64,000 nt of DNA, taken from Paraphoma chrysanthemicola. Lineage: Eukaryota > Ascomycota > Dothideomycetes > Pleosporales > Phaeosphaeriaceae. The position numbers were made by a program, and so were the translations under genes. The DNA is taken from assembly GCA_020744225.1 (NCBI GenBank), contig JAGMWG010000020.1, forward strand, positions 372,001-436,000, written 5' to 3'. The notes under the pieces are model-generated. The model was not told the origin of the DNA, ran no database searches, and was given only the letters and a program-made list of their open reading frames with translations. Of the stretch, positions 35,327 through 43,785 are shown piece by piece. Numbering within the stretch: the stretch's first letter is position 1; each line of letters begins with the position of its first letter.

Positions 35327-36082
35327 TCACCCAAATCGCTTCCCGTAGCCCTTCACCACGTCGTCCATTATCGCCCTCAGCCTCTTGCAACCTTCTATCC
35401 CGACCGCTAGCATGCCCTCTAGTCTCTCCATCCTGACTCTTGTCTCCATGACACATACGGCGACCTTGTCGCTCTCGCCCAAGGTGCCGACCGTCAAGAA
35501 AGGCAGTTCTTGCTCCTCCAAGGTGTTCAGATCGAGTAGAGGGTCATCGGCGGATGCATTGTCGGCAGCGGCTGAGGAAGCGCTCGAGGCAGCTGTGCAC
35601 GCAACGAGGTAGTCGGTCATGGGGATGCCAGCATCGATGAGAGCGAGGGTCGAGGCGTTGATGCATGCAGCGAGCAGCGAACCGTCCTGCGATATGATGT
35701 GGATGTTGAGTGAAATGGTGGAGTGGGGGTAGAGGTGCAGTAGTAGCACGCCCTCAAAGGCAGACCGTATACAATGCTCCATCTCCTTGCTGCGCTTGTC
35801 ACCGCCGCCCCGCCGTCTCCTCTCCATGCCGCTGAAGCCTGCAAAGTTGATCTCGACCTCTACCTTCGCTGAACCGCCGGCGCCTCCTCGCTGGCCCGAC
35901 TGCCTGCCCTCTGCTGGGCCAGTAACTGAGACGAGTATTTTGGTGTTGCCCATTTCAAGGTGCGATGAGCCGTCAGCAGCAGCTTGCGTGGAGATTTGCG
36001 CATGGATGCGGCGCAATTCGTTCCATCGGCGACCATCGAGGCGCAGAAGGGCGAGGGAATAAGTGGACGTGTCGAGCGGCAT
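35327..36082 (-). CDS. SKI6: Exosome core subunit Rrp41/Ski6
   Basis: RNase PH-fold subunit of the nine-protein exosome ring, which guides RNA to the catalytic subunits for 3'-5' decay and processing in nucleus and cytoplasm. Single exon of 251 aa. The start at 36082 gives MPLDTSTYSLALLRLDGRRWNELRRI, the typical fungal Rrp41 N-terminus; an ATG 18 codons upstream is in frame but would add unrelated sequence. DGRRWNELR, DGSSHLEMGNTKILVSVTGP and HIISQDGSLLAACINASTLALIDAGIPM are the RNase PH signatures. There is a Gly/Arg-rich insertion around residues 70-100 (RQSGQRGGAGG, then ERRRRGGGDKR) and an Ala/Ser-rich one around 180. It is divergently transcribed from the SNF2 gene, with a 415-bp shared promoter region. 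Confidence 0.93.
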   Translation of the reverse strand: MPLDTSTYSLALLRLDGRRWNELRRIHAQISTQAAADGSSHLEMGNTKILVSVTGPAEGRQSGQRGGAGGSAKVEVEINFAGFSGMERRRRGGGDKRSKEMEHCIRSAFEGVLLLHLYPHSTISLNIHIISQDGSLLAACINASTLALIDAGIPMTDYLVACTAASSASSAAADNASADDPLLDLNTLEEQELPFLTVGTLGESDKVAVCVMETRVRMERLEGMLAVGIEGCKRLRAIMDDVVKGYGKRFG

Positions 36083-36497
36083 GACGGAGTCAAGTTTGGC
36101 GTCCGATGCGTGCCTTCTATGTTGGATCGTTTGCAATTGCGCCTGTAGACAGGTGTATCAGTGCTTTGCGGATAGTCGACGGCTGTAACGGCGTGTATCA
36201 ATGTCACGTAGGCGCTTGGTGCATGCGCGAAAGCTACAAAATAATTTGGACCTCGAAGCTCGCATGGCAGGGATTGCGCTGCAAGCTGGCCCCACTATAT
36301 CACGTGAGAGCGCGTTGGCGTGTCCTGAGAGCCTGTGGCGGCTTCCTTTCCACAACGACGCTGATGCATCATGTGAGACTGCCAAACAGCAGACGAGCAC
36401 CGGCACAGTCCTACGTAGACCCTCCAACATGAGAAGAGCCATATACACTTGTGCACAACCCTGACAGTATATACACTCAACGCTCACCCGCACTGCC
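36083..36497. promoter_or_regulatory. Shared divergent promoter, Rrp41 and SNF2 ATPase
   Basis: 415 bp separate the two start codons. A TATATAC string lies about 30 bp upstream of the plus-strand gene. No other element could be assigned with confidence. Confidence 0.5.
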
Positions 36498-39400
36498 ATG
36501 TCCTTGAAGCGCGACAAAGACAAGAATCATCGCCGGGCTTTGCGAGCATTTGCCGAGAGCGAAGCCGTGAGCGACAGCGATGACGAGGATGGACTGGATA
36601 TTATTGGAGCCTCGCGAAAGAGCTTGGATCTGTCCCAATACATTGAAGGTAACTTGGCTCTCGCCGATATGACTGAGGTGCAAACTGACCGTGGCGCAGT
36701 CTTGACCCAGACTCAAGCTGAAACTCAGTCGCAAGATGTTAATGGTGGGCGCATGTCTCCAAGCGCGGTGGACCTCGTGTCGGACGATGACACGCCAGCA
36801 CGAATACGGTCATCAAAGAGCAACAATCGTCTCGGAAGCCCCGGCACCGATGACGCTACAGGTGAGGAGGGAAATGTAGAGTCAGATTGGTCCGAAGAAG
36901 ACAATCGAGCTTTCTATCGCGAGTGGAAGGACCGTAAAAAGAATAAGCGGAAACGCGTTGCCGCTGAGACAAACCGGATCCGGGCAGAAAAGAAGTCCAA
37001 AGCGGCAGCTACCGCAGCTTCAACTATCGTTGGGCGCAAGCCAGCCAACAAGCCGAAGCACGCACATGGACCAACTGGTTTCAGCACCGATTCTGTAGCC
37101 GAGGACGGTGAAGCCAACACAACGTATCTCGATGATCCAATTCCAGACTACGTCCTGTCGCGCCAAAAGAGTCTCAAGAAGCTGCATGAAGCTGGCTTAC
37201 GGTACCCTCCTAGCTATCATGGTATCGACATCTCTACATCCGATTGTGAAGAGAGGCCTGTGCTTGACCGATCTATCAAACCTCAACGCGCAAAAGAAGA
37301 CATCGCTCTTCCGGACTCTGGAGGGATGATTCCTGCTCCAATCGCGCAATGGCTACGTGATTATCAGGTTGAAGGCGTACAATTTCTACACGAAAGGTTC
37401 GTGAGGCAGACTGGCGCCATCCTGGGTGACGACATGGGCCTTGGTAAAACAATCCAAGTCATTGCTTTCCTGACGGCAGCATTTGGCAAGAAAGCCACCA
37501 AGAGCGACGCACAATGCATGCGACAGATTCGCCGCCATGGGACAAGTCGCTGGTACCCGCGGATCCTCATCGTCTGCCCTGGCACCCTCATGTCCAACTG
37601 GGAAGACGAGCTCGCAAAATGGGGCTGGTGGGAGGTGTATCGTTACCATGGCAATAGTGCTGCAGACCGTAAAGGGGTGCTTGGTGCAGCTGCTAAGGGC
37701 ATGCTTGAGATCATGATCACCACTTACACGACCTATCGGAACAACGAGAGCGAAATTAATACCGTAGACTGGGATTGCGTTGTGGCCGACGAATGCCATC
37801 AGATCAAGAGCAAGAGTGCTGAGATCACCAAGGCAATGAACAAGATCAATGCGCTTTGTCGCATCGGCCTCACAGGAACTGCCATACAAAACAAATATGA
37901 AGAGCTGTGGAATCTTCTCAACTGGGCGCGACCGGGCGCGTACGGTTCTGCACAAGAATGGAAGCAGACCATCTGTCTCCCCTTAAAGTTAGGACAGGCT
38001 CATGATGCCACCAACGCCCAGCTTGCCGATTCAAGAAGTAGAGCGCAAGATCTTGTTCATAAGATTCTACCAAACGTCTTCCTCCGTCGCATGAAAACAC
38101 TAATTGCGCATCAACTTCCAAAAAAGAGCGATCGCATCATCTTCTGTCAGCTCACCGAGACGCAGGCTGATGCGTATCGCTCGTTCCTTGAGAGCGACAG
38201 GTGTGACTTCATTCGGACGGCACGCGAGGATTGCGATTGTGGGTCGGGTAAAAAACGAGGCTGGTGCTGTTACATGGAAGTTCCAGGTCAGAACGAGCCG
38301 TGGAACGCGTTCATATTCCCATGCATGATTACGCTTCAGAAGTTGGCAAATCATCTTGCACTCATCGTACCACCATCCTCGGAACCACAAGAGAAACAGG
38401 CGAAAGACCTTGAGACGTTGCAAACAGCTTGTCCACGCGCTTGGAGAGATTTGTTTAAGATCCGCGATAATATACTGAACCAATCCCAGCGCGAATTCTG
38501 TGGTAAGTGGAAAGTATTGCGTCGTATGCTCGACTTTTGGCATGCAGAAGGTGACAAAGTCCTCATCTTCTCGCACTCGGTCCGCCTACTACGCCTCTTG
38601 AGGGGTCTTTTTGACATTGATGGCACGAAATACAACTTTTCGTACCTCGATGGCAGTATGAAGTATGAGGATCGCGCAAAGGCCGTGGCAGACTTCAATG
38701 CTGATCCAAACCAATTTGTGTTCCTCATCAGCACCAAGGCCGGCGGCGTTGGTCTCAATATAACATCCGCAAACAAAGTGGTCATTGTTGATCCGCACTG
38801 GAATCCTGCCTACGACCTCCAAGCTCAAGACCGAGCGTATCGCATTGGGCAGACACGAGACGTCGAAGTGTTCCGGCTCATCACAAGCGGTACTATTGAA
38901 GAGATTGTGTACGCTCGCCAGATCTACAAACAGCAACAAGCGAACATTGGCTACAATGCGTCAGAAGAGCGGCGATACTTCAAAGGTGTCATGGACCAGG
39001 CTGGCAAGAAGGGCGAGCTATTCGGCCTAGAGAACCTATTCAGCTTTGAAGAGAACAATGTCTTGCTGCGCGATATTATGCACAAGACCAACATAGCGGA
39101 GACCAAAGCAGGCATTAATGCCATGGATTTTCACTTCGATGAGTCTCAATTTGACTCAGAAGACGAAGATATCCTGTCCAACAAATCACTCGGGATCACT
39201 GACGAAGATATCAATCTTGGGGAGATGAAGAAACTGGTGGACTCGTTCATTTCGACGTCAACGACCAATTCGAGCAAAAGTAACGGCCGCAAGTCTAAGC
39301 CAACCAAGCGCACCGGTCCTGACCCAATCAACGCAATCCTAGCGCAAGCAGGTGTTCAGTATACGCATGAGAACTCCGAGGTCATTGGCCGCAGCGAGAT

Positions 39401-39809
39401 AGAAGCTCGACTGGGTAAACAAGCCATGGAGTTACGCAACGATATCGATTTGTCCAACAAGCGCGTCTTTCAAGGCTCACAATCCCAATCGCAACATACA
39501 CCGCATTCGCATCCCTTCTCGCATCAAGACGAGGAGCAAGAATTCAGCCCAGAAGAAGATGACAACGACGTGCTGCATCTCACAAGCAGCGCGATCAAGG
39601 GTGACTTCAAGGTCAACTATCGCTACCGACCTAACGAGGCTATTCGCAAACGTCAACTCTGCAGCATGGCAGAGGCGATGGGTTTTGATGACCCTGTGGA
39701 GTTTGCGCTGCTCGTGGAAAGCAGTACGCAGGAAGAGAGGCGAAAGATGCTAGAGCGCTTTTACCGTGGTCGAAGGCGGGAGCTTACACGCGCTGTCAGT
39801 GGAACTTGA
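36498..39809 (+). CDS. SNF2-family ATPase, ERCC6L2-like
   Basis: Nuclear DNA-dependent ATPase of the Rad26/ERCC6 branch of SNF2 proteins, likely working in DNA repair. One exon of 1103 aa. The N-terminal 270 residues are acidic and Lys-rich, probably disordered, with a KNKRKR basic cluster. The ATPase domain has WLRDYQVEGVQF (motif Q/Ia region), GDDMGLGKTIQ (Walker A, about 310-320) and VVADECHQIK (DECH, where most SNF2 proteins have DEAH or DEGH). It also has LTGTAIQNK and RRMKTLIAHQLPKKSDRI. The helicase C part holds FSHSVRLLRLL, LDGSMKYEDR, FLISTKAGGVGLNIT and QDRAYRIGQ. The C-terminal segment INAILAQAGVQYTHENSEVIG (about 945-970) matches the HEBO domain of ERCC6L2 proteins, which is the basis for this assignment. 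It shares its promoter with the exosome gene. Confidence 0.9.
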   Translation: MSLKRDKDKNHRRALRAFAESEAVSDSDDEDGLDIIGASRKSLDLSQYIEGNLALADMTEVQTDRGAVLTQTQAETQSQDVNGGRMSPSAVDLVSDDDTPARIRSSKSNNRLGSPGTDDATGEEGNVESDWSEEDNRAFYREWKDRKKNKRKRVAAETNRIRAEKKSKAAATAASTIVGRKPANKPKHAHGPTGFSTDSVAEDGEANTTYLDDPIPDYVLSRQKSLKKLHEAGLRYPPSYHGIDISTSDCEERPVLDRSIKPQRAKEDIALPDSGGMIPAPIAQWLRDYQVEGVQFLHERFVRQTGAILGDDMGLGKTIQVIAFLTAAFGKKATKSDAQCMRQIRRHGTSRWYPRILIVCPGTLMSNWEDELAKWGWWEVYRYHGNSAADRKGVLGAAAKGMLEIMITTYTTYRNNESEINTVDWDCVVADECHQIKSKSAEITKAMNKINALCRIGLTGTAIQNKYEELWNLLNWARPGAYGSAQEWKQTICLPLKLGQAHDATNAQLADSRSRAQDLVHKILPNVFLRRMKTLIAHQLPKKSDRIIFCQLTETQADAYRSFLESDRCDFIRTAREDCDCGSGKKRGWCCYMEVPGQNEPWNAFIFPCMITLQKLANHLALIVPPSSEPQEKQAKDLETLQTACPRAWRDLFKIRDNILNQSQREFCGKWKVLRRMLDFWHAEGDKVLIFSHSVRLLRLLRGLFDIDGTKYNFSYLDGSMKYEDRAKAVADFNADPNQFVFLISTKAGGVGLNITSANKVVIVDPHWNPAYDLQAQDRAYRIGQTRDVEVFRLITSGTIEEIVYARQIYKQQQANIGYNASEERRYFKGVMDQAGKKGELFGLENLFSFEENNVLLRDIMHKTNIAETKAGINAMDFHFDESQFDSEDEDILSNKSLGITDEDINLGEMKKLVDSFISTSTTNSSKSNGRKSKPTKRTGPDPINAILAQAGVQYTHENSEVIGRSEIEARLGKQAMELRNDIDLSNKRVFQGSQSQSQHTPHSHPFSHQDEEQEFSPEEDDNDVLHLTSSAIKGDFKVNYRYRPNEAIRKRQLCSMAEAMGFDDPVEFALLVESSTQEERRKMLERFYRGRRRELTRAVSGT

Positions 39810-40406
39810 GTAGAGAGCGAATAGTGGCGGACATCTGCATTACTAATCGAAGGAGTGCAGCGGAGTAGCGAGACCTCCCAGAGAAGCCGCGACTATGCAG
39901 CAATATGTCTATGTTGAGTAGCATATCAAACCGGTCCACAACCTCACACTCGAGTCTCAATGTTGAAAGGAGACAAGATCATCCCGTCTTATGGGCCATC
40001 ACTTCACACTATATCTCCAGATTGCGCAATCTACAAGTTCTGAAGTCAGTACATCACTACCCCGCGGTACAACAGCGGCTTGAGGCTCAGCCATTGTAAC
40101 ACATATGCAAACTCGTAGGTCCGCGCGAGCATGGCGCACTCCAGGGCCCCTTCCACAGGTTCCTCGAGAGCACTGGCGAGAAGGCCTCGTTGTTGCTCCG
40201 CCATGTCCAGACGAGCAGAAGCATATCCGCCTCTAGATATGCGTCCGGGCGTCTGGGCATCGAGGCGCATTTAGGCCTTCTCGCCAGCGCTCTCGAGGAC
40301 GCTGTTGGAGGGGCCCGGGAGTAGGCCATGCTGCGGAGCTAGGTGGTGGCATATTAGTTATCATCTGTTTGTTTCACAAAGCAAAGGAGGGAGCTGCGCA
40401 GTAACG
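39810..40406. other. Intergenic containing a long palindrome
   Basis: 3' flanks of the SNF2 gene and the RNase III-like gene. It holds the palindrome described separately. Minus-strand frames at 40,329-40,087 and 40,270-40,046 run through the palindrome and show no family resemblance. Confidence 0.55.
40097..40360. repeat. Imperfect palindrome, arms of about 110-130 nt
   Basis: The plus-strand sequence from about 40,097 to 40,226 matches the reverse complement of about 40,237 to 40,360. The best block is 40,161-40,187 against 40,273-40,299, with 26 of 27 positions equal. The wider block 40,130-40,187 against 40,273-40,330 matches at 50 of 58 positions. Matching continues inward to GCATAT/ATATGC (40,221-40,226 and 40,237-40,242), leaving a loop of about 10 nt, and weakly outward to a TAAC...ATATGC block. 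Two small gaps are needed. Each arm also opens an ATG frame, at 40,131 on plus and 40,329 on minus. Both encode similar peptides, MA(H/Y)SRAP and then SSRALARRP(R/K)C, with about half of the differences at third codon positions. Confidence 0.85.
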
Positions 40407-40998
40407 TTACCAATTGAGGAGCGCAGGGTCATTGAAGCCCAGCTTATTCATGACGATGCGCATAGCGTCTAAGCCGTTGAAACCAGCGTCCTTGTATACG
40501 GCGCCAAGTATGGCCTCGAAGGCCGTGGCTATCATTGCAAGGGATGCATGACTCATTCCGGGGTTGAGGAAGATGAGCCGATCAATTTCCAGAGAGGTTC
40601 CGAGTTGTCCGAGGTAGGCGTTACTGAGTTTCCTAAGACGCAAGGTGTCCCATTGGGCCTTGGTAGGTGCGGACCCTCGAAAATGTCAGAGGAGTTTCGA
40701 AGTCCTTGTTGGCAACGGGTTGAGAGGACTCACCTTGATCATTCTGATACCCGTACCAGAGTTCGCAAAGAATTGCCGCCATGATGGAGTTTCCAAGGAT
40801 GGCAAGACGGTCATTCTTGTTGACGACGTGCGATGTTCCATTGACAGTCAACCTATTGTTCGGCAACCCTGCGGTCTGCAAGGCTTCGGCGCACAGTAGC
40901 TTATCGGTAAACGAGTACCCAACAATCTCCTCGACCTGAGCGATTTTCTGCTCAACCGTGTCCATCTTGTTTGACGCGAGAAATGATGCGCTTCGCAA
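40407..40998 (-). CDS. RNase III-like domain protein, probably catalytically inactive
   Basis: Two exons, 40998-40734 and 40675-40407, with a 58-nt intron (donor GTGAGT, acceptor TTCGAG), give 177 aa. A second Met at 40965 would give 166. The fold is recognisable as one RNase III domain: EIVGYSFTDKLLCAEAL, then NDRLAILGNSIM where active enzymes read ERLEFLGD, then ATAFEAILGAVYKDAG where they read DAFEALIGAIYLDGG. Three of the four metal-binding acids are therefore changed (Glu to Ala, Asp to Asn, Asp to Thr); only the last Glu remains. There is no double-stranded-RNA-binding domain. It could bind RNA as a scaffold, as the mitochondrial ribosomal RNase III-like proteins do, but there is no clear mitochondrial presequence. 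An alternative 3' splice (40,410-40,331) would extend the protein into the adjacent palindrome. Confidence 0.75.
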
Positions 40999-41697
40999 GG
41001 TAGATGGTAAGCCCGTGTGGAAAGATGAAAAGCAGTTAACGTGGGCTCGAAGGCTAACTTTGAAACGATGTTTATGTGTGTACTTTGGCTGTTGCCTACT
41101 GTGTAACTACTGTGTAACTATGGTGCTCACCGACCACAGCATCAACCTCGCAGCCACAGCTGGATGCATTGGTCTCACGCCTCGCACGTGACAAGTGGTT
41201 GTTGTCGAAGAGCCACAAAAAACAGGAAGAGGGTTTTCACGACGTGGGTGCACTCTCGGGATGAGGTCACATTTCGTAAGAGCACAGCCCCACTCACAAG
41301 AAACCTCGCCGAACGTCAAATATGCTCCTACACTCGGAACGCAACGTTGCAGGATATCGCAAGGAAGCCCTGTCCTCGCCATGAACAGTGGTTCTCTTGA
41401 TCAGACTCCAGCGAGTCAATGTGGCTCGTGGTTCACTGATCGACGCGCGGGGACCACAGCCAAGTTGCGGCCTCTGCCTGGATCCCAGCGCGTGCCGTGC
41501 TAGCGAGCCGCACCGGGATCTGGCCACCTGCGTCATCAGGGTCGTGCGCCCAGCCTTTCCTAAGGTGTTAAGAAAAGAAGCGCGCCAGTTAGCAGGCGGT
41601 AGTAAGGATCTTGGGTCGCTCGAACAACGCACGACAAGCTCCGGAATCACTATCCGAACGGATCACTCGGAACCTAAGGTTCGCCCCAGCGCGCACC
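40999..41697. other. Intergenic between divergent genes
   Basis: About 0.7 kb between the RNase III-like gene (minus) and the glycine-zipper gene (plus). No gene recognised. A short direct repeat, CTACTGTGTAA, occurs twice at about 41,097-41,118. Confidence 0.5.
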
Positions 41698-42799
41698 ATG
41701 GCCGGATATGAAGAGATGGTGGTACGCACTTCACGTGGCAGACACATCTGACATCCTGAACCTTTCTGACCCTTTTACCCCACTATAGGAACTGGGATTT
41801 GAAGGCGTGGACAAATTCGCAGACAAGTATCACGATAAAGTCTACGACCATTTGCCGGCGTGGAAACAGAAGCAGAAACAACAAGAGGCACAAGATCAAC
41901 AGCACGGTCGCCAGCATCGACGCGAAGAAGCAGCGCATAAGTCGAACGACTATCAACGCTCGCGCAGGGACTCGGGTGCAGATCGCGATATAGACGGCCA
42001 CCGCCAAAGAGACGATCGAGACATGTCGTCCTACGCACCATCCTATACCCCGACGACGTACGCTCCAGACAGACGACAGGACTATCGAGACGATAGAGAC
42101 GACAGAGATGTTCGGTACGTGCGAGATGAGAGTGTCTACTACAAGAGCGGCAATGCTGGTCCGATCGTGATGCGCGACAACACTGTGGGAGCGCGGACAG
42201 GATACGAGGTCGCTGTATGTCCAACTTCCAAGCTGATTAACGACAGAGCTGATCGCGCATACCAGCCCTATGCACCACAACCATATGGACAGCCCGGATA
42301 TGGGAGTGGTTCTGACGCACGACTTGACCAGATGGAGCGCGGTCGACCGCAACCTTCGCGGATGCGCTCCAACTCATGGTCGCCGCCGCGCAACGAAAGG
42401 CACTACGACGACGATTCGCGACGACGCCGACGGTCGAAGTCGCGATCGCGATCACGGTCGCGCGAATTCAATAAGGAGCGCATCGCAGCCACGCTTATAG
42501 GAGGTCTCATCGGCGGATTCGCTGGAAACAGAGCCCGCAAAGGTCAGAAATATGATACCGCAGCGACGGTGGGCGGGGCAGTTCTCGGAGGCATCGCAGC
42601 ACGCGAGGCGGCGGAGCGCTTCGGCAACAAAAAGGAAAATCGCAAGGAGAAGAGGAGCGAGGAACAAGAAGCGTGGGAGCAGAGGCACGGTGATGGTGGG
42701 GGCGACGGTAGTCGTGACGAGGATCGCAGACGCAGCCGGAGTTCCAGAGGCTGGTGTGATCGCTGTGGAAGCGACCGCTCGCGATGCCGTTGCAGATGA
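41698..42799 (+). CDS. Glycine-zipper (2TM-like) Arg/Asp-rich protein
   Basis: An 8-codon first exon (41698-41721, MAGYEEMV) is joined across a 67-nt intron (GTACGC...CTATAG) to 41789-42799, giving 344 aa. Without this short exon the first ATG in the long frame would be at 41807 and the conserved-looking ELGFEGVDKF would be lost. Residues 20-210 are very hydrophilic (Asp, Arg, Tyr, Gln). An SR-like run (SRRRRRSKSRSRSRSR) precedes a hydrophobic Gly/Ala segment, ATLIGGLIGGFAGN, and a second one, AATVGGAVLGGIAA. Together these form a glycine-zipper pair. The tail is charged and ends in a Cys-rich CDRCGSDRSRCRCR. Such proteins are common in filamentous fungi but their function is unknown to me; membrane association by the zipper is inferred. 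Confidence 0.75.
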
Positions 42800-43785
42800 G
42801 GGGAGGACTGATTGATGACTTGTACGGTTTCTTTGGACATGGCGTTAGCATCATGCGACATTCACGACTTGATAAATCAACGACGGAACGGGAGTCCGGT
42901 GCTGGGAGGGGGTTTATGCTTAGCGAGCACGATACCCCTGGGGGCGGTTCTGTACAATCTAACGACCTTCTCGAATGGCACGGCTGAGCAATCATTGAAC
43001 GTGCAAATGACGCACTGACATGGCCTGCTGCGACGCGGAGTGAAGCGACGGGCACGCACCGGGATTAGCCTGCGTAGTGCCGGGATGAAAGCGGCGCTGG
43101 GCCACCGTAGCTTTAGCTTGCGCGAGGTCACGAGAGCACATTCACCCGGATATTTTGCAGAGGCCACAGAAAGTGTGCCGGCGACAATTCAGACACCACC
43201 AGCAGCCATTGACGCGCCGTGTGGCGGCGTGGAGGCGAGATGCGGTGTGTGGATGGATGGCGCCCCGTGGGCGCCCTGTGGGAAGGAGCGAACGGTGAGC
43301 CACCGCTCGGGATTGCAGTTTGGCGGTGGTCATAGCGTGTTTCGAGAAGCTTTGGAAGGAGCGCTGCTCCACTGGCTCCCGCTTTCCCAAGCCGCCAGCA
43401 TCACCAACCCTCTGTGCAGCATACCAAACCCACGATCCCCAACAACAGTTCTGCCGTGCCAGTCTGCGTGCCGAGCAGCTCCAGCACTATCTGCAAGTCC
43501 TGCACGCTGCTTCCATACTGCAATTCCGTGTCTGGCCAGCGAGAACAGGGCTCGTTTATTGTGGCACGCTCTGCCCGCGCTCGCTACTCTTTCGCGCTCG
43601 ACACTCCCCCACCGCCGCGAACGTCCTCACCACCGCGCCAGAAGACTGCCGTGCCTGAGCACACAACCAACATGAGCTGAGCCGCCATCGCCCTTTCCCC
43701 GCCCAGCTCTCGCTCCTTCCCGTCTGACACCTGTCCCAACTGTCCCGCCGCCCGCGTTTGCCTCTCCCCGCCTTCACCCACCACG
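42800..43785. other. Intergenic, C/T-rich leader toward the next gene
   Basis: About 1 kb before the cNMP-binding/F-box gene. The last 110 bases are strongly pyrimidine-rich, as in many fungal 5' leaders. A 211-codon plus-strand frame (43,040-43,675) is open but shows no family resemblance and is matched by open frames on the other strand. Confidence 0.5.

Noticed and set aside
43040..43675. 211-codon plus-strand frame upstream of the F-box gene
   Set aside because: No recognisable motif, Pro/Arg/Ala-rich composition and open frames on the opposite strand; likely promoter and leader sequence.
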